Assembly (NCBI GenBank): GCA_017504405.1 | Contig: JAFVRG010000006.1 | Span: forward strand, 1 to 64,000 | Origin: Clostridia bacterium | Lineage (GTDB): Bacteria; Bacillota; Clostridia; Oscillospirales; CAG-272 | Direction: 5' to 3' | DNA length: 64,000 nucleotides | Shown: positions 26,449-33,480 of the stretch, one piece after another | How the letters are laid out: the number at the start of each line of letters is the position of its first letter | Position numbering within the stretch: the first letter of the stretch is position 1 | Notes under the pieces: model-generated | Databases searched by the model: none | Told to the model about the DNA's origin: nothing | What the model saw: only the letters and a program-made list of their open reading frames with translations | Translations under genes and position numbers: made by a program

Positions 26449-27183
26449 TCAAAGCCTCCTTATATGAAATCCGCCGTCAACGTCAATCGACTGCCCTGTC
26501 ACGTAGGGCATACTGCCGTTTGCAAGCGCAAATACCGCATCGGCGATATCCTTGGGCTGTCCCCAACGCTTTATAGGCAAAAGGCCGCCGTCTATCAGAG
26601 CGTCGTATTTTGCCTTGACTGTTGCGGTCATTCCCGTAGCGATTATTCCGGGGCGGATTTCGTTTACGGTGATACCGTATTCGGCGAGCCTGTCGGCAAA
26701 GAGAGCGGTTATCATAGATACTCCCGCCTTTGATATACAGTACTCTCCCCTGCTCGTTGAGCTGGTGTATGCGGACATTGATGAAATGTTTACGATAGCC
26801 TTAAAGCCGTCGGCGTTTTTAATCATTTCGTTGGCAACGAGCTGAGAAAGGAACAGAGTTCCCTTTGTGTTTATGTCCATAACGAAATCATAGCTTTCCT
26901 CAGTCATTTCGAGAATGTCGGCACGCACCTTGGGCGCAACGCCCGCAACATTTACCAAAACGTCTATTCTTCCGTATTTCTCTATTGCGAGCTTAACGTA
27001 ACTTTGTCTGTCCTCTGCGCTTGCAAGATTGCCTTTAAAATATGTAAAATCACCGTCAAGAGGCTTGGATACCTCGGGGGCAATATCCATTCCTACAACA
27101 GAAAATCCCTCATCCAGCAGCTTTTTTGCGGTTTCATAGCCTATTCCGCCGGCAACTCCCGTAACTAATGCAATTTTATTCAT
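26449..27183 (-). CDS. short-chain dehydrogenase/reductase
   Basis: 244 residues, classical SDR length. NAD(P)-binding TGVAGGIGYETAKKL is at residues 8-22, NVAGVAP is the NAG-like motif, the catalytic Ser is in NISSMSAYTSS, and Tyr/Lys are in YCISKAG. The C terminus ends with the family GQSIDVDGGFHIRRL. Start ATG 27183 overlaps the OYE stop by one base (TGATG). It oxidises or reduces a hydroxyl/ketone; FabG-like naming would be misleading in this context. Second gene of the operon. Confidence 0.87.
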   Translation of the reverse strand: MNKIALVTGVAGGIGYETAKKLLDEGFSVVGMDIAPEVSKPLDGDFTYFKGNLASAEDRQSYVKLAIEKYGRIDVLVNVAGVAPKVRADILEMTEESYDFVMDINTKGTLFLSQLVANEMIKNADGFKAIVNISSMSAYTSSTSRGEYCISKAGVSMITALFADRLAEYGITVNEIRPGIIATGMTATVKAKYDALIDGGLLPIKRWGQPKDIADAVFALANGSMPYVTGQSIDVDGGFHIRRL

Positions 27184-28505
27184 CACTTTTCCTCCGTACA
27201 GTATTTTTTGTAGATGGGAAGGTAGACTTCCCTATCCCTTATCACGCAGCCCGGTGTTCCGCCTGCACGCATCGTTTCGGTGCATTTTGAACAGCAGATG
27301 CAGCACTTTTTGGCATCTAGCGAGCCGTTTTTGATTATATCGTTTGCAAAATCGGGGTAGGCAAACGTCATTCTGCCAAAACCCGCCATATCGAATTTTT
27401 TATCCTGTATGTATGCTGATACTACGTTTGGTGAGGCGGCTCCGAGATAGGATGTTGCCGAGCAGATTATATTCATATCGGGTACGGATTCCTTTATCTT
27501 TGCCGTTGTGTCGAGAACACGCTTAACTCCCGACAGGGGGTGCTCATCAGGGGTGTATCCGCCGTGAGCAAAAGGTCTATTTACGTGCGGATTGAAATAC
27601 GGGTTGCCCATCGTTACGTTGAGCAGGCGCACGCCGTATCCGTATAGCTCATTTATCAGCTGTACAGGCTCGGTAAGGTCCACGTCAAGAGAACTGTCCT
27701 TCGCAACGCCAAAGCCGTACGGATACGGAAAGCCGTCATACACGTTGAGGCGTGAGGTGACCGTGAAGCCTCTGTTACAGCTCTCGATTGCTCCCTTTAC
27801 ACTTTCACGGAGAAGGCGTGTCCTGTTTTCAAGCGAGCCTCCGTATCTACCGTCACGGTTGAATGCGGAGAGCAGCTCGGAGTTGAGATAGCGGTGACAG
27901 CATTTTATATCCACGCCGTCAAATCCTGCCTGTTCCGCCAACACGGCACCGCCAATCAGCGCCTCGCCTACACGGTCAAGGTATTCATCGCTGACTATTC
28001 TGTCTTTTGGTATAGGATTTTGAGCCTCAAATATCGGGTTGTTATAGGCAATCAGCGGGGCAGGCGTGCCGTTTGGCTTGCTATACCTTCCCGAGTGAGT
28101 CGCCTGCATTATAACCAAGGGCTCGTATCCGTTTTCCTTCAGCCCTGTATTTTTTATGAACTCAACCTCACGCTTGAATGCGTCAAGGTTGGATTTTGTT
28201 ATGTATAGCTGTCGGGGGTTTGCTCTGCCCTCCTCCAAAACGGCGGTAGCCTCAAACCATATAAGACCTGCGCCGCCACGGGCGAATCTCTCATAGCGCC
28301 TGTGGGTGAGCTCGCCCGGCTCTCCCGTGCGCTCGCCGTCGCAGCCCTCCATGGGCTGGCATACCAGCCTGTTACTGGCCTCTTTATCTCCTATTTTTAT
28401 GCCTTGTGACAAAACGCCCGTATCATCGCTGTGCGGAAGATTTGTGCCAAGACCGGTGTTTTGTTCCTTAAATTCATCTAAGCTTGAGTATACTTTTCTA
28501 ATCAT
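27183..28505 (-). CDS. old-yellow-enzyme family NADH:flavin oxidoreductase with 4Fe-4S motif
   Basis: 440 residues from ATG 28505 (GGAGG upstream; a longer frame to 28613 crosses the promoter). The FMN TIM barrel shows RLVCQPMEGCDG, ARGGAGLIWFEATAV, MQATHSGRYSKPNG (conserved His) and GFDGVDIKCCHRYLNSELLS. At the C terminus C-x2-C-x3-C-x11-C (CCICCSKC...GC) matches the 4Fe-4S ligand set of 2,4-dienoyl-CoA reductase-type OYEs. The usual C-terminal FAD/NAD(P)H domain (a further 200-250 residues) is absent, so electrons must come from another protein, possibly the flavoprotein in the same operon. It probably reduces an activated alkene. Confidence 0.87.
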   Translation of the reverse strand: MIRKVYSSLDEFKEQNTGLGTNLPHSDDTGVLSQGIKIGDKEASNRLVCQPMEGCDGERTGEPGELTHRRYERFARGGAGLIWFEATAVLEEGRANPRQLYITKSNLDAFKREVEFIKNTGLKENGYEPLVIMQATHSGRYSKPNGTPAPLIAYNNPIFEAQNPIPKDRIVSDEYLDRVGEALIGGAVLAEQAGFDGVDIKCCHRYLNSELLSAFNRDGRYGGSLENRTRLLRESVKGAIESCNRGFTVTSRLNVYDGFPYPYGFGVAKDSSLDVDLTEPVQLINELYGYGVRLLNVTMGNPYFNPHVNRPFAHGGYTPDEHPLSGVKRVLDTTAKIKESVPDMNIICSATSYLGAASPNVVSAYIQDKKFDMAGFGRMTFAYPDFANDIIKNGSLDAKKCCICCSKCTETMRAGGTPGCVIRDREVYLPIYKKYCTEEK

Positions 28506-28607
28506 AACGGAAATACCTCCGATTATATTATAATACATTTGTGCGCACGTTGCTATGATTATTTTGTAATAAAATATGTAAATGTTGCAACTAAAATAAA
28601 AAATGTA

Positions 28608-28636
28608 TTGCAAAATCCCACGTTATGCTGTAAAAT
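28608..28636 (+). promoter_or_regulatory. promoter of the AraC-Gfo-Gfo operon
   Basis: TTGCAA 28608-28613, 17-base spacer, TAAAAT 28631-28636. A second TTGCAA at about 28585 (within ATGTTGCAA, compare ATGTATTGCAA) gives a direct repeat that could be a regulator half-site in the region shared with the divergent OYE operon. Confidence 0.55.
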
Positions 28637-28657
28637 ATAAAGTGGAAAGGAGTGGCT

Positions 28658-29461
28658 ATGAAGAACATTATCAATTCTGCATATTATTCAAAGGAAATAA
28701 AGAAAAAGTCGGGCCATCACCACGACTGTCACCAGCTGATATTGGTTGTCAGTGGCAGTATGAAAATCGACGTCGGCGGAAAGGCCTGCGTAGTAAACGA
28801 GGGTGAGCTGGTAATAGTCAGCCGCTACGAATCACACTCGGTTACCGTTTTATCCGACGTTTATGAGAGATATGTTGTCAGGATAAACCCGTACTTTGAG
28901 AGCGACAATATGGCATACTCCCTTTTCATCAATCGCCCCGTGGGATTCAGTAACGTAATCAACGTGCGTGACAGATTTGAGGAAATTGCTTCGATTTTTT
29001 CCTCGATAGTGAGAGAAAAGGCATCTGGCGAGGCGATGAGCGAGGATATGAATCAGCTTTTGCTCAATCAGCTCCTGATAAATTTGTACCGTATATCCCC
29101 AGATTCGTTTGCCAACCTCGGTGAGGAGAGATTTGACGTCGTTTATTGCATACAGCGTCTGTTTGAGAATGATTGCAAGCAGCAATATTCTCTTTCCTCT
29201 CTTGCAAAGAAATATCATATAAGCTCATCGACGCTTTCGCATCAATTCAAGAAAATAACGGGTGTATCGGTTTTTGAATATCTCGTCTCCTGCCGCCTTG
29301 CGCTTGCAAAGGCGCAGCTTGCGAAGACAAAAATGAGGATAAACGAGATAGTAGAGGAGTGCGGATTTTGCGACAACAGCAATTTCAGCCGTACGTTCAA
29401 AAAGAGCGTGGGCATGACCCCATCGCAGTTCAGAAGGGCTTATCAGAGGGAGGGCTTATAA
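28658..29461 (+). CDS. AraC-family transcriptional regulator
   Basis: 267 residues from ATG 28658, with AAAGGAG six bases upstream. The N-terminal cupin has SGHHHDCHQLILVVSGSM (about residues 22-39). The C-terminal AraC domain shows YSLSSLAKKYHISSSTLSHQFKKITG and CGFCDNSNFSRTFKKSVGMTPSQFRR. It is divergent from the OYE-SDR-flavoprotein operon and immediately followed (one base) by two Gfo/Idh genes, so it likely controls both directions. Confidence 0.9.
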   Translation: MKNIINSAYYSKEIKKKSGHHHDCHQLILVVSGSMKIDVGGKACVVNEGELVIVSRYESHSVTVLSDVYERYVVRINPYFESDNMAYSLFINRPVGFSNVINVRDRFEEIASIFSSIVREKASGEAMSEDMNQLLLNQLLINLYRISPDSFANLGEERFDVVYCIQRLFENDCKQQYSLSSLAKKYHISSSTLSHQFKKITGVSVFEYLVSCRLALAKAQLAKTKMRINEIVEECGFCDNSNFSRTFKKSVGMTPSQFRRAYQREGL

Positions 29462-29462
29462 A

Positions 29463-30659
29463 ATGATAAATCTTGCACTCATAGGACTTGGCGGATATGC
29501 CTCGGTTTATGTAAATTATGCTTTGGACAGGTTGGACGAAAGGGTGAATATAGTCGGCGTTGCCGATATAAGACCCGAGTCGTGCAAGCGACTCGACGAG
29601 TTTAAGAGCAGGGGTATTCCCGTATACACCTCGGATGCTGAGCTGTTCAAGGAAAAAAAGGTAGACCTCGCAGTAATCTGCACCCCCATACACTGTCACG
29701 CAGATAATATTATTTCAGCGCTCGAAAACGGCGCAAACGTTCTGTGCGAGAAGCCGCTGTGTGCAGATATAGGTGATGTGGACAGGATAGATGCGGCGGC
29801 AAGAAGGGCAAACAGATTTGTTTACATAGGATACCAATGGTCCTTTTCCGATGCTATTCTTTCGCTCAAGCGTGATATAATCAACAACAGATTCGGAAAA
29901 TGCCTGTCGGCGAAGACTCTGGTGCTCTGGCCACGCTCTGTTGCGTATTTTTCACGCAGCTGGGGCGGCAGAATAAGGCTGGATAACGGGGCGCTCGTCT
30001 ACGACAGCATTGCCAACAATGCGGCGGCGCATTATCTGCATAATATTTTGTTCCTTTTGGGCGGGGACGGCGAGAGCCTTTCCCCCTCGGAGCTGACCGC
30101 CGAGCTGTACAGAACAAACGACATAGAGAATTTCGATACGGCGAAGATAGATATGAAATTTGAAAACGGCGCTACAGCTCATTTCGTTGCCTCTCATGCC
30201 TGCGAAACCGATGAGGAGCCCGTTTTTGAAATGGTGTTCGAGAGGGCGAGGGTCTATTATTCTCAGCTCAAAACCGATATTACCTCCCGCCTTATGCCGA
30301 GCGAGTATGACTTATACGATAACGTTATGGCGATAACCGAGGACGGCGAGCGTATAGATTACGGAACTCCGTTTGACGATGTGAATAAAAAGCTTATATG
30401 CGCTATCGAAAGCACTATTGAGGGGGCACCGAGAAAATATGCCTGCACGTACAGGTCGGCTGCCGTGCATACCTCTGCTATAAACAGAGTTCAGAGGGAA
30501 TTTGAAATATCGCCGCTAAATGATTATGATACGGTAACGAGAGACCAGCCCGGTTGGGGCAAGGGGCACACGTTCAGGGTAGCGAGAGGGCTGACAGAGC
30601 GCCTCGTCGAATGCTATCTTGACCCCCAGCTGAAAATAAATATGGGAGAAAAGCTATGA
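29463..30659 (+). CDS. Gfo/Idh/MocA-family oxidoreductase
   Basis: 398 residues. Rossmann motif ALIGLGGYASVYVNYAL at the N terminus; the catalytic-lysine motif NVLCEKPLCAD is intact (about residues 94-104), and the second domain has a conserved His (AAAHYLHN). Members oxidise or reduce sugar ring hydroxyls with tightly bound NAD(P). No signal peptide. The stop overlaps the next Gfo/Idh gene by four bases, making a tandem pair whose products may act consecutively or as a complex. Substrate unknown. Confidence 0.87.
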   Translation: MINLALIGLGGYASVYVNYALDRLDERVNIVGVADIRPESCKRLDEFKSRGIPVYTSDAELFKEKKVDLAVICTPIHCHADNIISALENGANVLCEKPLCADIGDVDRIDAAARRANRFVYIGYQWSFSDAILSLKRDIINNRFGKCLSAKTLVLWPRSVAYFSRSWGGRIRLDNGALVYDSIANNAAAHYLHNILFLLGGDGESLSPSELTAELYRTNDIENFDTAKIDMKFENGATAHFVASHACETDEEPVFEMVFERARVYYSQLKTDITSRLMPSEYDLYDNVMAITEDGERIDYGTPFDDVNKKLICAIESTIEGAPRKYACTYRSAAVHTSAINRVQREFEISPLNDYDTVTRDQPGWGKGHTFRVARGLTERLVECYLDPQLKINMGEKL

Positions 30660-31627
30660 GGAAGATAAGGGTTGCGCTGTACGGTGGCAACGGGCATCAG
30701 CTGACGTCGGATTTCTTCGCAAAATGTCCGTATGCAGAGGCGGTTGCCGCTTGCTTTCCCGACAGGAGCGATGAATGGATAGGACGGGAATATCCGAGCG
30801 CAAAAATATATAAAACGCTTGACGAAATGTTATCTGATGAGCAGATCGAGCTTGTATCTCTTTGCTCGCCTATGAGATGCTCGCAGGACGTTGATGCACT
30901 CGCCTGCATAAGGGCGAAAAAGCACGTTTACGCGGAGAAGCCTCTTTGTTTTTCCGAGGACGGGCTTGATTTACTGCTCAGCGAGGCGAGAGCTAACGGC
31001 GTTGAAATACACGAGAGAACGGATGCTGTATTCTGCGAGCCGTTCTGGACTGCACGCAGGCTTATCTCGGAGGGAAAAATCGGCGAGGTTATACAGGTTC
31101 ACGCTCAAAAGACCTATCCCCCCCTGCGTGGGAGCCGCCCTCAGGACGAAAACGTTGACGGTGGGCTTATCCGTTGGGTAGGCATTCACGCAATATCAAT
31201 TGTCGAGCACGTGACGGGCAGGCAAGTTTCCGATATAGACGCCTTTGAAACACAGCTCGGAAATCCCGAGAGGGCAGGGCTTCGTATGGCGGCGGCGTTT
31301 TCTATGAGGCTCGACAACGGCGCAGTTGCCACGGCAACCGCAAATTATCTGAAGCCCGACGGATTCCCCCTATGGGGCAAGGAAGCGGTAACCGTATTCG
31401 GTGAAAAAGGAATTTTGGAAATAAGCGACGGCGGCACTTACTCTCATATATACACAGAAAAGGATGAGGGAACTATCCAAGCGGCGGGCTGTAAGGATTA
31501 TCCCGATACGCTTTTTGAGCATTTGGCAACGGGCGCACCCTTCCCCTTGACGGTTGAAGAGGAATTTCACCCGCTAAGAGTGGTAATACGGGCAAAGAAT
31601 AAGGTTGATAAGGAGAAAAAATCATGA
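30656..31627 (+). CDS. Gfo/Idh/MocA-family oxidoreductase
   Basis: 323 residues. N-terminal VALYGGNGHQL replaces the more common GxGxxG spacing. The EKP motif HVYAEKPLCFSED is intact, and the substrate-domain histidine is in IRWVGIHAISIVEHV. The C terminus ends with EEEFHPLRVVIRAK, typical of the family. It overlaps its neighbours on both sides by four bases, so translation is coupled within the AraC-Gfo-Gfo-toroid operon. Divergent in sequence from the preceding Gfo/Idh, so the pair is not a recent duplication. Confidence 0.85.
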   Translation: MRKIRVALYGGNGHQLTSDFFAKCPYAEAVAACFPDRSDEWIGREYPSAKIYKTLDEMLSDEQIELVSLCSPMRCSQDVDALACIRAKKHVYAEKPLCFSEDGLDLLLSEARANGVEIHERTDAVFCEPFWTARRLISEGKIGEVIQVHAQKTYPPLRGSRPQDENVDGGLIRWVGIHAISIVEHVTGRQVSDIDAFETQLGNPERAGLRMAAAFSMRLDNGAVATATANYLKPDGFPLWGKEAVTVFGEKGILEISDGGTYSHIYTEKDEGTIQAAGCKDYPDTLFEHLATGAPFPLTVEEEFHPLRVVIRAKNKVDKEKKS

Positions 31628-33312
31628 AAACTCAGGCACTGCTTAACAGAGCAATAGCATATTGCGATTCGGAGGTGACAAAAAAGCTTCCGTATCTTGT
31701 AAGAGATAAGGAAAGCGCGGATTTCGGCGGACTTTTTGTTCAATCCATCGGCTTTTGCAGTCCCACCCACGTGGAAACCGCAGGTTTTATACGCCAGATG
31801 GGTTATTCCTATTGCAGCAAGGGCTCACGCTACTATAATGACAAGAACTTGTACGAAAGGATTTTTGCGGCGCTCGATTTTGTTAGCTCCAAGGTGCACG
31901 AGTCGGGATTTATAGACCTGCGTGACAGAAACTACGATTCACCGCCCGATACAGCATTTTTTATCGGATGCCTTTATCCGATAGCTTGGTTGGCGAAGAA
32001 CATAGAGGGAATCGACAGGGGCAACGAGCTTTATGAGAAAATCAGGCCTATCGTTGTGAGGAGCGCAAAGGCACTTGCCGAAAACGGCGGATTCCATACA
32101 CCAAACCACAGATGGATAATAATGGGTGCTCTTGCGGGGGCGGCAGACGTATTCCCCGAGCTTGAGGTGAACGGTGCGATAGAAGAATACCTCGGAGAAA
32201 AAATCGACCTGAACGGCGACGGTATATATTCCGAGAAAAGCATATTGTACAGCGCACATATAAACCATAAGCTGTTAGATGCCTATTACTACACAAAAGA
32301 CGGGTACCTTGCCGATTGTGTAGTTAAGAACTGCCGTTGTATTCTTGACTTTATGAACAGCGATACGTCGATACTTACCTCAATTTCGATAAGGCAGGAT
32401 AACGGCAGAAAGGTATTCCCAACCGAATTTATCAGCAGCTTCTATTTTGCTGCGAAACGCACAGGGGATGCCCGCTTTTACTCAGCAATTGATGCAATAT
32501 GCAGAAAAAACACAGTTGATGACGAGGCGTTTATATATATCCTCGCACGCAATCCCGAGTGGATAAATGACGAGATAGATGCGCCCGAATTTAAGCAAAG
32601 CGAGGTTCGTTTTCTTTCTGACACGGGTGTGTGGGCGTATAACCGTGACGAGCTCGACGTATTTATGCTTGGCGGCGTAGATACTCAGCTTTGCATTCGC
32701 TTTGGCGACGTGTTCTTGAAGGGAATAAAGATATTTGCTCCCTATTTCAGCAACGTGCAGCATCTCGGCTGTGACCTGACCCCCACCGAAAAGGGCGCAA
32801 AAATGACAACCCGTTGCTTCTATTCCGATGAGCAGAGTATTCATATGCCGGGATATTGGAAGCCGCTTGGCAGAGAGGTTACCTTCAAGGAGCTTCCCTA
32901 CAACAATCTCAAGGACAGGGAGAGGCTCGAAAGACCGAGCGTCAGCTACACAATGGACCTTGAGAAAACCGATAGGGGCTTTGACCTGACCGTTTCCTCG
33001 GAGGGCGGTGTTGAGGGTGCGCACTTTGCACTTCAATTTGATTTCGAGCTCGGAGGCACGGCGGTGACCGAGAGCACGTTTGAAAAGGTAGACGAGCAGT
33101 CCGAAAAACTGCTGACAAAGGGCTATATGGCATACCGCAGAGGCGTACATTCGATAAAAATCGGCCCCGGATTTTTTGAGCACGCAATGGCGGCGGGCAC
33201 GAAAAACGCCTTTTCGGTTTCTATGACGGCAAACCTGCCGTTTAAGAAAACCGTCCATATAGAGCTTGAAAGGCTCGACGGCAAGGATGCCACCGCATTC
33301 TACACAATATAA
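31624..33312 (+). CDS. heparinase II/III-like (alpha/alpha toroid plus beta domain) protein
   Basis: 562 residues, no signal peptide. The first 350 residues look like an alpha/alpha toroid with PNHRWIIMGALAGAADVFPEL and SAHINHKLLDAYYY, the kind of NH-containing helix pairs seen in heparinase II/III polysaccharide lyases. The last 200 residues are a beta-sandwich (HLGCDLTPTEKGAKMTTRCF onward). I cannot place it in a defined PL or GH family. It ends the AraC-Gfo-Gfo operon, suggesting a cytoplasmic lyase or hydrolase acting on the same glycoside as the dehydrogenases. Confidence 0.6.
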   Translation: MKTQALLNRAIAYCDSEVTKKLPYLVRDKESADFGGLFVQSIGFCSPTHVETAGFIRQMGYSYCSKGSRYYNDKNLYERIFAALDFVSSKVHESGFIDLRDRNYDSPPDTAFFIGCLYPIAWLAKNIEGIDRGNELYEKIRPIVVRSAKALAENGGFHTPNHRWIIMGALAGAADVFPELEVNGAIEEYLGEKIDLNGDGIYSEKSILYSAHINHKLLDAYYYTKDGYLADCVVKNCRCILDFMNSDTSILTSISIRQDNGRKVFPTEFISSFYFAAKRTGDARFYSAIDAICRKNTVDDEAFIYILARNPEWINDEIDAPEFKQSEVRFLSDTGVWAYNRDELDVFMLGGVDTQLCIRFGDVFLKGIKIFAPYFSNVQHLGCDLTPTEKGAKMTTRCFYSDEQSIHMPGYWKPLGREVTFKELPYNNLKDRERLERPSVSYTMDLEKTDRGFDLTVSSEGGVEGAHFALQFDFELGGTAVTESTFEKVDEQSEKLLTKGYMAYRRGVHSIKIGPGFFEHAMAAGTKNAFSVSMTANLPFKKTVHIELERLDGKDATAFYTI

Positions 33313-33316
33313 AAAA

Positions 33317-33338
33317 TGCAGGGCGGTTAGGCCCTGCA
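33317..33338 (+). terminator. stem-loop closing the AraC-Gfo-Gfo-toroid operon
   Basis: TGCAGGGC-GGTTAG-GCCCTGCA, perfect 8-bp stem preceded by an A-run and five bases after the stop. No T-run follows on the plus strand; on the minus strand ATTTTTTATATT follows it, so it can also terminate the converging GH42-like gene. Confidence 0.55.
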
Positions 33339-33340
33339 CC

Positions 33341-33458
33341 TCTGTACGGGGTGAAAAGTCCCATACAGAATCCGTGTTTAACACGGAAAAAGGAGAAATT
33401 TGTTGCTTTACGCAACACCATGAAAAAATATATTGAAACGGGTATTGAGCATTGCCCG
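33341..33458. ncRNA. array of consecutive hairpins, possible structured RNA
   Basis: After the stem at 33317 come four more stem-loops in 118 bases: TCTGTA/TACAGA (33341-33369, with inner GGG/CCC), TCCGTG/CACGGA (33371-33387), GTTGC/GCAAC (33402-33416), and CGGG/CCCG (33439-33458). No coding frame longer than about 18 codons is present. I do not recognise a known RNA family. Confidence 0.35.
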
Positions 33459-33480
33459 AGTCAACCTAAAAAATGAGATA

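Noticed and set aside
26449..27183. Naming the SDR as fatty-acid FabG
   Set aside because: No fatty-acid synthesis genes are nearby and it is coupled to OYE and flavoprotein genes, so the generic SDR call is safer.
28514..28657. Riboswitch between the OYE and AraC operons
   Set aside because: The interval is AT-rich with direct repeats typical of regulator sites and no conserved aptamer sequence.
32482..33384. A 300-codon minus-strand frame opposite the heparinase-like gene
   Set aside because: Shadow of the plus-strand gene, which fits the operon; no start signal and it runs into the hairpin array.
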